Shown here one piece after another: positions 34,931-45,895 of a DNA stretch of 64,000 bases (the stretch's first letter is position 1; each line of letters starts with the position of its first letter). Made by a program: the position numbers and the translations under genes. Under the pieces are notes generated by a model. The model was given only the letters and a program-made list of their open reading frames with translations. It made no database searches and was not told the DNA's origin. Origin of the DNA: Ruminiclostridium josui JCM 17888 (GTDB taxonomy: Bacteria; Bacillota; Clostridia; Acetivibrionales; DSM-1351); NCBI RefSeq assembly GCF_000526495.1, contig NZ_JAGE01000001.1, forward strand, positions 1,362,001-1,426,000. The letters run 5' to 3'.

Positions 34931-37177
34931 TCAGAACATTCTGCTTTCAGCATCCCGGAATTCCTGTTTCTGTGTATTTTCAAAGCTGATTCCCAATTCA
35001 TCAGTATAATCTGCATCCACAATCACAATTTCCTCTGCTCTGCTAATTTTCAGTTTAAAGCTTTTGGTTTGTTCAGCAAGTCTGCTGTTTACAGGCACCA
35101 TTAAATCACGCAATCTATCTCGTGCCTTTATCTTTGTATTAATAATCTGTGATTTATCATTAAGAATTTCTATTTCTGTTTGTATACTTTCTTCATTTTC
35201 CTTGTAAATCCTCAAAGGAATAACTAAAACCTGGTCTATATCTCTGAACATTTCATTTACATCCTGCTTGTTAAGCTCATATTCAGAAATTGATTTAATG
35301 TACTCTATAGTTCTTTTTATTTCAGAATAATAATTTTCCAGTTTTTCAGAAGTGTATGTATTTTCAATCATTTTTATTTTATCGTCTTCTGAAAGAACTC
35401 CATCCTTGGTAAGAGCCTCTTTAGACAAATTATGAACCTGTGGGTCTATAACCGAATTTATTCCTACCCCGCTGCATTTTCTACTTCCTCCTGTAAATAC
35501 AAAACAGTTATAGTCCACATCAAGAAGTCTGTGACGATAGCACCTCCCCATTCTCTGGAATAGTCCGTTCAAATCTGATAATTCTGTGAAAAGCAAATCA
35601 AAATCTATATCCAGTGAGGCTTCTACCAACTGTGTGGTAACCCATATTCCTGATTCATTGCTTCCTTTACTTCCGGTCTTCAATATGCAATTTTCTTTTT
35701 CTGTTCGATGACAGCGTATAAATCCGCTATGGAGTAAGTGTATATCATTCTTGCAATCTTCCGGTAAAATTCCTTTAAGCTTTGCATAAACCTCTTTTGC
35801 CATTTTTATTGTGTTGCATATTACAAGCACTTTGTTTTTGTTATATGCCTTTGATATTTGCTCAATACTTTCATTGTCGTTTATAGAGGCTTCTATTCTT
35901 TTCAGGCTGTGGCGTATTAAACTATTGGTAAATACCCGGGGTATTTCAAACTCTATACCCTCTTCTTCAAGAAGATTAAGTATCAGTTGGGGAAGAGTGG
36001 CAGTCATAATTGCAAACTTCCCACCCATTTTAGTAATATATTTTAGTCCCAAAACAAGATATGCAACAAGTTCATGAGAATACATCTGTATTTCATCAAT
36101 GATTACTTTGGAATATGACAAAGTAGCAAGCTTTGGTTCAAAACCTTTATATCTGAAAACAAAGTCAAAAATCTGATCTAACGTACACACAGTCAGGGGA
36201 AGTGATAATTGCCTTGTTCTGGTGTAATATGTTTCAAAATCAATTTCTTTTTCACCTTCAGCCTGTTCGGAATAAATCTTCAATGTGTCTGAATGAAGCA
36301 AGGCAACCCTCTCGTCAAATTTTTCAGGTACAATATTTTCTATAATACGTTTGTAAATAGCATTAATAGCACTTTTTAGAGGTAATGTAAAAAATCCTTT
36401 GCTGTTACCCAACCATAACAAACCTGCTTCTGTTTTTCCCATTCCTGTCTGTGCAATAACTATAACATTTTTATCTTGTTGTTTTATCATATACTTCTGT
36501 AAATCATTCCATTGAGTTTCTAAATTTTTTGTTTGCCATTTTTTTAAGAGATCATTCATTGATTCTATCAAAAAATCGTTAGGATTTTCTACTATTATTT
36601 CCGCACTAGCGGCATAATCCAGTCTATTCAGAAGTCCCTTCAACATTATATATTTAAAGAAGTAATCACCGTCTTTTGATTCGTAAAATCTCTGTCCTTT
36701 GTCGAAAAAATCAATATCAAATCTAGGTTTAAAGTATCTTGTTGGAAGTGCCAAATAGTTGTATTTGGGGAAAACACTTTTAAGAGTTTCGATTTCATTG
36801 TAAATCTCATCCATTTCAAAATCCATATCTCTTTCATGGTGATATGCAACTGCATGAAATAGCAAGCCAATATCTTTATCCGAATATCCCTTATCTTCCA
36901 AATAATCTACATCAATAAAACCAAGACTGAGAACCCCGTGTGGTAATCCTGTAGTGCTCCCTTTCCCGTGGACTCTATTCTGAAATCGAAAATTCATTTT
37001 CCCCATATCATGGTATATACATGCCAGACGAAGAAGTTCCCAATCTGTTTTCAGATTGGGATACATCTTTTTAAGAATATCAAGGTTAACTAACAAATCA
37101 TCTGTATGCCATTGAATATCTTTACGTCTAGGTCTTGTCTTTGCGATAAATTTTTCGTCTAATGTCCTGCTGTCCAT
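34931..37177 (-). CDS. cas3: CRISPR helicase-nuclease Cas3 (HD-DExH)
   Basis: 748 residues. N-terminal HD nuclease: WHTDDLLVNL and LACIYHDMGKMNFRFQNRV, then LLFHAVAYHHERD. SF2 helicase: Walker A IAQTGMGKTEAGLLWL (~245), KVIIDEIQMYSHEL (DExH, ~365), MTATLPQLIL (motif III), VLVICNTIKMAKEVY and the motif VI region GLFQRMGRCYRHR (~535). Cas3 is recruited by target-bound Cascade to unwind and degrade DNA 3' to 5'. No residue loss is evident, so interference should be functional. Confidence 0.97.
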   Translation of the reverse strand: MDSRTLDEKFIAKTRPRRKDIQWHTDDLLVNLDILKKMYPNLKTDWELLRLACIYHDMGKMNFRFQNRVHGKGSTTGLPHGVLSLGFIDVDYLEDKGYSDKDIGLLFHAVAYHHERDMDFEMDEIYNEIETLKSVFPKYNYLALPTRYFKPRFDIDFFDKGQRFYESKDGDYFFKYIMLKGLLNRLDYAASAEIIVENPNDFLIESMNDLLKKWQTKNLETQWNDLQKYMIKQQDKNVIVIAQTGMGKTEAGLLWLGNSKGFFTLPLKSAINAIYKRIIENIVPEKFDERVALLHSDTLKIYSEQAEGEKEIDFETYYTRTRQLSLPLTVCTLDQIFDFVFRYKGFEPKLATLSYSKVIIDEIQMYSHELVAYLVLGLKYITKMGGKFAIMTATLPQLILNLLEEEGIEFEIPRVFTNSLIRHSLKRIEASINDNESIEQISKAYNKNKVLVICNTIKMAKEVYAKLKGILPEDCKNDIHLLHSGFIRCHRTEKENCILKTGSKGSNESGIWVTTQLVEASLDIDFDLLFTELSDLNGLFQRMGRCYRHRLLDVDYNCFVFTGGSRKCSGVGINSVIDPQVHNLSKEALTKDGVLSEDDKIKMIENTYTSEKLENYYSEIKRTIEYIKSISEYELNKQDVNEMFRDIDQVLVIPLRIYKENEESIQTEIEILNDKSQIINTKIKARDRLRDLMVPVNSRLAEQTKSFKLKISRAEEIVIVDADYTDELGISFENTQKQEFRDAESRMF

Positions 37178-37204
37178 ATTAGTCTCCTTTATGCAAAATA
37201 TAGT

Positions 37205-38817
<1,613 letters not shown>

Positions 38818-38825
<8 letters not shown>

Positions 38826-40545
38826 TTTCATTCTCCTCCTTGTTGTCTGTTTTATTATCTATATCCTGTCTTGTACCGTTTAATCCAGAAACAAATGCAT
38901 ATCCGATTGTTTCAAAAACACCGTCTTCCTCCCTAAGTGCTTCTGTAATTATGTTTGGTACCTCCTTGCCAACATACAAATAGCAGTTAATTACAACGTC
39001 CATGAACATGTTACAGTTACCAGTTTTAAGAGCATTAAGGAGCCTATAGCTTATACCCGGGATTTTACCTGTTTTAGGGTCTTTTTCAAGATAAGCATTT
39101 CTTAGCTTTTCTCCCGCTTCTTTTGCACTATTTATATAATAAAAGCCCTTTCCCATTTTCTCCATCCCTCCTAAATTTTGAATTAATCTGAAATTTATTT
39201 TTAGAATATCAATTATGTTTCCCATATGATAAAAACCGTCTTTGGGAGATGCTGTTTTATAGTGAAGAAGTTTGAATATTAAAAGAAACTGGTTTCTATT
39301 GTTGAAAATATTCTCCAGCACCTGTTCGTATATGCTGTAGCTGTCTTTTCCTTCCTTGTACCGTGTGTTTATAAGTTTTCCAATTTCCTTTTCAAACTCT
39401 TTTATAAGTTCTATTGTTGCTTCAGGCAGCAAATTGAACTTATAACTTTCGTTTTCCCATCGTACTACCTGAACATCCGCCAACTCATATTTCTGTCTTG
39501 AGAGGTGTTGCTTTTTCATAGCCTCTAAAAGTGCCCAATAGATTTTGCGTGAGTTCTGCTCTTTGCCAATTCCGGTTACATTAGCCCGAACATTACTATT
39601 AACCTTTAGATTATTTTCCATATTCATATTTGCATTTATATACAAACCTGTATCTCCAACATATGAAAATCCTGCCGGCAGACATGAATATATCAGTTTA
39701 CATACAGGACATAATGCTATGTCATTAACAAAGTTCCATACATGAGATGGTTTCCTTGCCACATCAAACCCGGACTGGTTTATAAAACCCATATCATTGT
39801 TGAAATCCTTAATTGGGGAGCCGCAGGTAAAGCACTGATATTTGAATTTGTTTTTGTCTGATTTCAAATAATCAATAGCACAGTTGACAAAATATGTTCT
39901 GTAGTCCTCATAAACATCCTTTATCTTTGTCTGCTTATTTAAAAAACTCACTCCATTCCAACCATTTCTTATGATTGTATAAATTACATTCTTTGCTCCG
40001 ATAATACGTCTTCCTTCATTACTTCCGCAATACCCTATAATTTCTTCAAGAATATCAAATTGCTTTTTTATGCTTTCAATAATATTAGGTTTTTCTTTTT
40101 CAAAAGCATTTTCATCTTTGGGTTCTTTTATCTTTTGTAGTCGTTTTTCCAATTCCTCAATACGCTGAGCAGTTCCCATCAACTCAAAAGCTGACGTTAT
40201 ACTTTTACTGGTCAAATACCTTTTTGCTATATCTCCTATATATGCATTAATACCTTTAAGACCCTGAAGATTGAGATTTTTGAAATCATTTTCTCTGTAA
40301 TGCTCTATTGTTTCTTTAAAGGAAATTATTCTATACCATGGCAAAGTTTTTTCATATGTATCTATGAAGTATTTAAAATACTTTTCTTCAAAATTCTCAA
40401 GACAATGTACAGGAATTTCCGCAGTACACCCGTAAAACTTGACATTTTCTTTTCCTACAATATTTATAAACCCGGTAATTGACGCATTCCACATCCAATC
40501 TCCTAGTGTCAGTCTTATGACTTCATTATCATAGATATCTTCCAA
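38818..40545 (-). CDS. cas8: Cascade large subunit Cas8 (Cst1/Cas8b1 type)
   Basis: 575 residues with a TTG start 8-9 nt after GGAGGTG. The N-terminal LTLGDWMWNASITGFINI segment and the zinc-finger region CFTCGSPI...CPVCKLIYSCLP (~240-292) identify the Cst1 class. Cas8 recognises the PAM and helps recruit Cas3. Residues ~330-575 are mostly helical. Two genes of this operon (cas8 and cas4) begin with TTG. Confidence 0.93.
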
Positions 40546-40570
40546 TACTTTTCACCTCCATTTCCGAATA

Positions 40571-41302
40571 TCATATTAACTCAAGCATTCCGAAGCAAAG
40601 TCCCCTCTTTGAACCTAATCCCCGCTGATAAAGATATTGAAGAAGATATTGTTCACCTTCCATAGACAGTACGCCAAGTGAGGCTTGAATTTTCAACTCA
40701 TATGACTTTACGATTACCTTTTTCATTTTAATAAAATCAATTTTAAGCATTTTGATATCATGACTTATGTCTCTTGAAAATTTGCCTTCCAACTCGGTTT
40801 GTAGATTCCTTTTGAGTATTTCGCCAGCATTTTCATCCTCAAAGGTGCAAAACCAGTCCTTCCCCGTCTCCTTATCATGATCACGTATAACAATAGGAGA
40901 TAATGTATTGAAAACAGCTTTGCCTTGAGTAATAATTTTTTCTTTTTCATTTGTGATTTTAACTACTCTCAAAGAATTATCCTTTGACAGCTTGTACCAC
41001 TTAAACTTCTGGGAAGATAGTGCATTATATAATTGAATTCCTGTGTATACATCTGGAGTTGATAAATTAATTATTATTTTCTTACTATTAACCCAAATGT
41101 TATCTCTATCAATGATTGTTTCAGGTACAAAGTATACCGACATGGTAAATTCCTTATTTGAATTCTTTCCTTTGCCGTACAGCTCTTCAAAAAAATCTTT
41201 ATTGCTTTTCTCAATACAGGACTTTAAATAACTAACAATCTTTCGTCTGTAATCAATATTGAGTCTATTATTCTCCAATTCGCATGTAAAATGAAATCTC
41301 AT
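40571..41302 (-). CDS. cas6: crRNA-processing endoribonuclease Cas6
   Basis: 243 residues, tandem ferredoxin-like folds. The C-terminal glycine-rich loop of Cas6 is plain: YLYQRGLGSKRGLCFGMLEL. Other conserved regions: MRFHFTCELENNRLNIDYR and FNTLSPIVIRD. It cuts each repeat to leave an 8-nt 5' handle (here AUGUAAAU). First gene of the operon, 124 nt after the predicted transcription start; that leader contains a repeat-like sequence that Cas6 itself could cut. Confidence 0.95.
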   Translation of the reverse strand: MRFHFTCELENNRLNIDYRRKIVSYLKSCIEKSNKDFFEELYGKGKNSNKEFTMSVYFVPETIIDRDNIWVNSKKIIINLSTPDVYTGIQLYNALSSQKFKWYKLSKDNSLRVVKITNEKEKIITQGKAVFNTLSPIVIRDHDKETGKDWFCTFEDENAGEILKRNLQTELEGKFSRDISHDIKMLKIDFIKMKKVIVKSYELKIQASLGVLSMEGEQYLLQYLYQRGLGSKRGLCFGMLELI

Positions 41303-41342
41303 AAATTCACCTCCTTTGTATATTCATTTATTCCATTATGGA

Positions 41343-41407
41343 TATATTAAATAAGACTTAATTTTGGTTAGTAATAAATTTTACATTCCATAGTGTTATA
41401 TTAATTA
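41343..41407 (-). ncRNA. Candidate crRNA-like autorepressor (CreR/CreA type) in the cas leader
   Basis: On the minus strand 41407-41379 aligns to the array repeat at 22 of 30 positions with one gap, keeping AATATAA, TGGAATGTAAA and the handle as ATGTAAAA. Next comes a spacer-like stretch (41378-41343) beginning TTTATTACTAACCAA. Its first 11 bases match exactly a plus-strand site at 41414-41424 that is flanked by CCA and overlaps the cas promoter. Position 12 mismatches, 13-15 match, and the rest does not. Known CreR/CreA RNAs have this form: a degenerate repeat plus a short seed that directs Cascade to bind without cleavage. No RNA evidence is available. The same bases also form a perfect 12-bp inverted repeat (TTAGTAATAAAT/ATTTATTACTAA), so a plain leader hairpin is the rival explanation. 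Confidence 0.5.
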
Positions 41408-41410
41408 TTT

Positions 41411-41449
41411 CCATTTATTACTAATCAAGTACCATATTAACATATATGT
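41411..41449 (+). promoter_or_regulatory. PAM-flanked partial target of the crRNA-like element
   Basis: CCA at 41411-41413 followed by TTTATTACTAA (41414-41424) then TCAAG. A 36-bp protospacer here covers the cas transcription start and the -10 box (41434-41439). CCA fits the PAMs known for related clostridial I-B systems. Confidence 0.5.
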
Positions 41450-41462
41450 GATTTAATGTCAA
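41434..41462 (-). promoter_or_regulatory. Promoter of the cas operon
   Basis: Minus-strand TTGACA (41457-41462), a 17-bp spacer and TAATAT (41434-41439). Predicted start near 41427, giving a 124-nt leader before cas6. Confidence 0.8.
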
Positions 41463-41476
41463 TCTTTTCCATAAAT

Positions 41477-41505
41477 AAAGCCCCGTTTATCAAAACGGGG
41501 CTTTA
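41477..41505. terminator. GC-rich hairpin upstream of the cas promoter
   Basis: Perfect 12-bp stem AAAGCCCCGTTT/AAACGGGGCTTT. On the minus strand it is followed by ATTTATGG, a weak U-tract. It may shield the cas operon from upstream transcription. The 147 bases from 41506 to 41652 hold no convincing gene. Confidence 0.6.
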
Positions 41506-41652
41506 CAAAAAATAATATAATTAAGAGGAAAAAACAAAATGAAAAAAAGTTTACGTATTTATATTAACAGCACAATATTAATAAATAATTTATAAACGAT
41601 GAACATTTTGTAAACTTAATAATTTTATCTTTGTGAACTAATATGGATGTTA

Positions 41653-41690
41653 AAAAATCTTCCAAAGTTAAACCTTGGAAGATTTCTATT
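41653..41690 (-). terminator. Terminator after the PQ-loop gene
   Basis: Minus-strand stem AAATCTTCCAA/TTGGAAGATTT followed by TTTAAC. Confidence 0.8.
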
Positions 41691-41714
41691 TATAGCAAAA
41701 TTTTATATAATTAC

Positions 41715-41999
41715 TTATTTATTTGCTCCAGCTTCAATCCTTTTATTTCTAAAATATAAGCCAATATCTGTACTAACCATAATGACATTTGGGATGTAGA
41801 ACCAGAATGCCAGATTCAAATTGTTTGATATTAGCTTTGATGCTATACCGCAAACATATCCAAATGCTATAAAGAATAAGAATAAAATGCTCTTGCCTTT
41901 TGTTGAGCGTGATTTATATGAGCGCACAATCGACAGCGGCCATGACACACCAAACCCAATAATCATCATAGTTTCTAATACTTCAGCTAACAATTCCAT
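41715..41999 (-). CDS. Small PQ-loop (SemiSWEET-like) membrane protein
   Basis: 94 residues, three membrane helices (MMIIGFGVSWPLSIVRS, ILFLFFIAFGYVCGIAS, LAFWFYIPNVIMVSTDIGL). The WPLSIVRSYKSRSTKGKS segment resembles the PQ-loop of half-transporters that dimerise to move sugars or other small solutes. It is 49 bp downstream of fumB-type gene on the same strand, so it may be the last gene of that operon; a link to dicarboxylate or sugar export is only a guess. SemiSWEETs are usually 85-95 residues, which fits. Confidence 0.65.
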   Translation of the reverse strand: MELLAEVLETMMIIGFGVSWPLSIVRSYKSRSTKGKSILFLFFIAFGYVCGIASKLISNNLNLAFWFYIPNVIMVSTDIGLYFRNKRIEAGANK

Positions 42000-42048
42000 T
42001 TTGTATTCCCCTTTTTATTTATAAAGTTTACTACTGGCAAATACCTTC

Positions 42049-42615
42049 TCATTTTTGGGAAGCTTTTGCAGCAAGGTAGGCCTTTCGCCCTTCTTCATAT
42101 AGGTTTTTGCCTTCACTGTCAATAATTACAACCAAAGGCATTTCTTCCACATAGAGCTTTCTCAACGCTTCTGGGCCTAAGTCTTCATATGCAATCAGTT
42201 CTGAGCTTTTGATACATTTAGCAAGTAACGCTCCTGCCCCACCAATAGCTCCAAAATAAACTCCGCTGTACTTTTTCATAGCATCCACTACTTCTGGCAG
42301 TCTGTCACCTTTTCCAATCATTCCTCTAGCTCCCACTGACATCATAGTAGGTGCATATGCATCCATACGCCCACTAGTTGTTGGCCCAGCAGAACCTATT
42401 ATCTGACCAGGTTTTGCTGGAGTTGGACCTACATAATATAATGTAGCATCTTTCGGATCAAATGGCAAATCCTGCCCATTTGCAAGGGCTTCACACATTC
42501 TCTTATGGCCAGCATCCCTGGAAGTATATATTTCACCAGTCAAATAGACTGTATCACCCGCATGTAAGGTTTTTGCGAGTTCTTCTGTTAATGGGAGTTG
42601 AATTTTACGTTCCAT
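42049..42615 (-). CDS. Class I fumarate hydratase, beta (C-terminal) subunit
   Basis: 188 residues: LHAGDTVYLTGEIYTSRDAGHKR split over the N-terminus, YVGPTPAKPGQIIGSAGPTT, SGRMDAYAPTMMS, MIGKGD, GAIGGAGALLAKCI and the C-terminal VVIIDSEGKNLYEEG. This is the beta-half of the oxygen-sensitive [4Fe-4S] fumarase/tartrate dehydratase class, which interconverts malate and fumarate. It begins 1 bp after the alpha subunit. Tartrate specificity cannot be excluded, but the adjacent fumarate reductase favours fumarate. Confidence 0.93.
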   Translation of the reverse strand: MERKIQLPLTEELAKTLHAGDTVYLTGEIYTSRDAGHKRMCEALANGQDLPFDPKDATLYYVGPTPAKPGQIIGSAGPTTSGRMDAYAPTMMSVGARGMIGKGDRLPEVVDAMKKYSGVYFGAIGGAGALLAKCIKSSELIAYEDLGPEALRKLYVEEMPLVVIIDSEGKNLYEEGRKAYLAAKASQK

Positions 42616-42616
42616 G

Positions 42617-43459
42617 TCAGATTACCTCCGTTTTATGTCGTGTGACATGACAATTAATATTAATTGCGCATGGCATACCGGCAATATGGGTTGGCATTGT
42701 TTCTATCATTACTGCTAAAGCTGTGGTTTTTCCACCAAAGCCCTGTGGCCCAATCCCCAGATTATTGATTTTTTCTAGCATTTCAGATTCCAACTCTGCA
42801 TAATATGGGTCTTTATTTGGAATATCTACATTTCTCATCAATGCCTTCTTAGCTAATAAGGCTGCTTTATCAAAGGTTCCACCTATTCCAACACCCACTA
42901 CCATAGGGGGACATGGATTCGGGCCTGCATTTTCTACAGTTTCAAGAATGAAATCTTTAATTCCTTGAATTCCTGCTGATGGCTTAAACATACGAATAGC
43001 ACTCATATTTTCACTACCAAAGCCCTTAGGCCCAACAGTAATCTTAATCTTATCACCATCAACTATCTCTGTATATAACATAGCAGGTGTATTGTCTCCA
43101 GTGTTGCCGCGTCTTACAGGATCTTTTACTACTGATTTTCGCAGATAGCCCTCAGCATAGCCTTGGCGCACCCCTTCATTCACAGCATCTGCAAGACTTT
43201 GGCCTGTAATATGTACATCCTGACCTATTTCCATGAAAACACATGCCATTCCAGTATCTTGGCAAATAGGCACATTTTCTGACTCTGCAATTTCATAGTT
43301 AGTAATAATTTTGTCTAGGATATCCTGAGCAATCTCACCATCTTCACTTTCTCTGCATTTTTTAATACATGCTTTTATATCACTAGGTAGGTTTTGATTA
43401 GCCTCAATACACAAACGCCTAACAACGTCAATAATCTGGTCTGTAGATATTTCGCGCAT
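42617..43459 (-). CDS. Class I fumarate hydratase, alpha (N-terminal) subunit
   Basis: 280 residues. The three cluster cysteines are in [13 protein letters not shown] (~62), [15 protein letters not shown] (~190) and [13 protein letters not shown] (~267). Also [16 protein letters not shown] and [16 protein letters not shown]. Together with the beta subunit it dehydrates malate to fumarate in the cytosol, feeding the flavoprotein encoded just upstream in the same direction. The separation from that gene is 86 bp, with no terminator. Confidence 0.94.
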   Translation of the reverse strand: MREISTDQIIDVVRRLCIEANQNLPSDIKACIKKCRESEDGEIAQDILDKIITNYEIAESENVPICQDTGMACVFMEIGQDVHITGQSLADAVNEGVRQGYAEGYLRKSVVKDPVRRGNTGDNTPAMLYTEIVDGDKIKITVGPKGFGSENMSAIRMFKPSAGIQGIKDFILETVENAGPNPCPPMVVGVGIGGTFDKAALLAKKALMRNVDIPNKDPYYAELESEMLEKINNLGIGPQGFGGKTTALAVMIETMPTHIAGMPCAININCHVTRHKTEVI

Positions 43460-43545
43460 TCTTAGTTTCCTTCCTTAATTATAGGTTTTAGTAGGATTCA
43501 TATATTAATTGATTGTAGAAGTATAAATAGCTCCATCCTAAAAAT

Positions 43546-45141
43546 CTATCTAGTATACTTTGGAAGTAGCATTGGAGATACAGTATCTGTTTCAATCCCC
43601 GCAGCTTCCAATTTCTTTGCATAGCTATTTATATGTTCTAGAGATAACTCACTTAAAGAAACAGTTTTGCTCTTTTTAGCTGCTGCCTTTCCTGCATTTC
43701 TTCCGAATACAATGATGTCTAATAATGAATTTCCCATTAGACGGTTTCTTCCATGGATTCCTCCAACTGCTTCACCTGCAACAAGAAGATTATCAATGGC
43801 CTTTGTGAAACCTTCTCCGTTTATTTCAAGCCCACCATTTTGATAATGTAGAGTAGGATATATTAGAATAGGTTGTTTTCTCATATCTATGTTGTAGTTT
43901 AGATACATACGAAGCATAGCAGGTATACGTCTTTCAATTGTACCTTCTCCGTGAATCATCTCAATCATAGGTGTATCAAGCCATACTCCCATACCTCCTG
44001 TTGGGGTAGGAATACCTTTCCCTCTATCACTACATTCACGAATTATAGAAGCCGCACATACATCACGTGTTTCCAAAGGATGCATAAATGCTTCTCCATC
44101 TATATTTACAAGCATAGCACCTAATGAACGTACTTTTTCTGTTACTAGTGCTCCAAAAATCTGTATAGGGTAAGCAACTCCTGTTGGATGGTACTGAATA
44201 GTGTCCTGATAAAGAAGCGGTGCTCCTGCACGGTACCCCATAATTAGACCGTCAGCTGTAGCTCCATAATGGTTTGAGGTAGGAAAGTTCTGATAATGAA
44301 GTCTTCCTGCACCACCAGTAGCAATTATAACCGTCTTAGCTCTTGCTACTAGATACTCTCCTGTCTCCATATTCTGAAGTACAGCACCGGCAGCTTGTCC
44401 ATTCTTATCCAAAATTAGTTCAACTGCTGCTGTAAAATCTATAACAGGAATTTCACGGTTAATTACTTCATCACGAAGTACTCGCATTATTTCTGCCCCA
44501 GAATAATCCTTACATGCGTGCATTCTTTTTCTGGAGGTACCGCCTCCATGGGTAGTTATCATTGTTCCATCTTCATTTTTATCAAACATTACCCCTAAGT
44601 TATTAAGCCATGCAATGGCATCTGGAGCTTCCATTACCAATCTCCTTAGAAGCTCTGGTCTAGCAGCAAAGTGTCCGCCTCCAAAAGCGTCCAAATAATG
44701 CTGTTGTGGAGAGTCATTTTCTTTGTCTGCAGCCTGAATTCCACCTTCGGCCATCATAGTATTGGCATCACCAATACGAAGCTTTGTAACTATCATAACA
44801 TTTGCTCCGTTCTCATTAGCTTCAATAGCTGCTGATGAGCCAGCACCACCGCCACCAATAACTAATACATCCACATCATAATCTATTTTAGATAGATCAA
44901 TATTTTCATCCTTTATTCTACTATTGGAGTGGAGTAAGGTACAAAGCTCTACTGGTGCTTTTTCCCCCTTGTTGGGACCAATTTGGATAATTGAAAATCC
45001 ATCCTCTCTAAAGTCCGGATGATATTGGCGAAGAAGAGTATCTTTTTCCTCAGCGGTCATTCTTCTTGGTTCATAACCTATTCTTTCGGCTCTAGTTGCT
45101 TCTACTTTCTTTATAGACTCTAACATTTCTGCTGTAAACAT
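43546..45141 (-). CDS. Fumarate reductase-type flavoprotein (TfrA/FrdA-like)
   Basis: 531 residues. Dinucleotide fold VLVIGGGGAGSSAAIEA (~92), then IGDANTMMAEGGIQAA (~122). In FrdA/SdhA the equivalent position carries a His for covalent FAD; here it is Asn-Thr, as in L-aspartate oxidase and TfrA, so FAD is probably non-covalent. Catalytic-domain features include ATADGLIMGYRAGAPLL, THGGGTSRKRMH, LYQDTIQYHPTG and GRNRLMGNSLLDIIVFGR. No membrane anchor subunits are near, so a soluble enzyme. Located between the Fe-S subunit and fumarase: likely reduces fumarate to succinate. Confidence 0.9.
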   Translation of the reverse strand: MFTAEMLESIKKVEATRAERIGYEPRRMTAEEKDTLLRQYHPDFREDGFSIIQIGPNKGEKAPVELCTLLHSNSRIKDENIDLSKIDYDVDVLVIGGGGAGSSAAIEANENGANVMIVTKLRIGDANTMMAEGGIQAADKENDSPQQHYLDAFGGGHFAARPELLRRLVMEAPDAIAWLNNLGVMFDKNEDGTMITTHGGGTSRKRMHACKDYSGAEIMRVLRDEVINREIPVIDFTAAVELILDKNGQAAGAVLQNMETGEYLVARAKTVIIATGGAGRLHYQNFPTSNHYGATADGLIMGYRAGAPLLYQDTIQYHPTGVAYPIQIFGALVTEKVRSLGAMLVNIDGEAFMHPLETRDVCAASIIRECSDRGKGIPTPTGGMGVWLDTPMIEMIHGEGTIERRIPAMLRMYLNYNIDMRKQPILIYPTLHYQNGGLEINGEGFTKAIDNLLVAGEAVGGIHGRNRLMGNSLLDIIVFGRNAGKAAAKKSKTVSLSELSLEHINSYAKKLEAAGIETDTVSPMLLPKYTR

Positions 45142-45153
45142 ACTTTTCCCCTC

Positions 45154-45828
45154 CTACTCCTCAATATCTCTTTTGTTATATAGTTCTTTCATTTCTTCGA
45201 TTGGCTTTTCCATAATCTTTGCAATCAGGTCATCAAAGGCACCTTTATTAATCTCTTCCACACGTTTCTTGAGATGCTCACTCTTTGGCGCAATGTATTT
45301 TCCAGTCAGTCTACGCGCTAGTAAACCCACCATTGGATGTGAAATGCCGGCTGGACATCTAGAAGTACAAATGCCACAGTTTACGCAGTCAAAAGACTCT
45401 TCTGCACATTTTTCAAACTCACCTCTTTGAGCGTAAGCAATATATTGCATTACATTTAAGCTCTGAGAGCATCCCTTTGTACAAGCATTACATCCTATAC
45501 AACTATATATCTCAGGATATAACTCCATCATAATCTTTTGTTCCGGTCTTATTTCTTCTATATCATAGCTTCTCTTATCTGTTGGAAAGAATGGGAGACT
45601 AGCCACATACATACCATCCACTACCTGTGTCTGACAAGCCAAACAAGTCTTTAATTCATTATTTCCTTTTATTCTATAAATTGTTGCACATGCACCGCAA
45701 AACCCATGACGACATCCACATCCTCTTACAAGTTTATAACCTGCATATTCCATAGCTGTCATTATGGTGAGGTCTGCTGGTACTGTGTATTTTTTTCCAT
45801 ATAAAAATACATTGACCATTTCCTGCAT
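45154..45828 (-). CDS. Fumarate reductase-type iron-sulfur subunit (TfrB/SdhB-like, short)
   Basis: 224 residues. N-terminal [2Fe-2S] domain CGCRHGFCGACATIYR with CLAC (~36-65), then two [4Fe-4S] motifs CIGCNACTKGCSQS (~112) and CVNCGICTSRCPAG (~146). Methanogen TfrB is about twice as long because it carries an HdrB-like CCG domain; here that domain is absent and a separate HdrB is encoded in the same operon. It would pass electrons to the flavoprotein, whose gene starts 13 bp downstream. Confidence 0.88.
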   Translation of the reverse strand: MQEMVNVFLYGKKYTVPADLTIMTAMEYAGYKLVRGCGCRHGFCGACATIYRIKGNNELKTCLACQTQVVDGMYVASLPFFPTDKRSYDIEEIRPEQKIMMELYPEIYSCIGCNACTKGCSQSLNVMQYIAYAQRGEFEKCAEESFDCVNCGICTSRCPAGISHPMVGLLARRLTGKYIAPKSEHLKKRVEEINKGAFDDLIAKIMEKPIEEMKELYNKRDIEE

Positions 45829-45895
45829 CTTCTTTATCCTCCTAATATATATTTATTGGGGCTTTTCAAATTGCTCCATAACACATTCCACTAAT

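Noticed and set aside
41539-41595. 18-codon ORF (MKKSLRIYINSTILINNL) near the cas promoter, considered as a CreT-like toxin
   Set aside because: The ribosome site is weak, there is no promoter with a target of the crRNA-like element, and the region is AT-rich enough to give such ORFs by chance.
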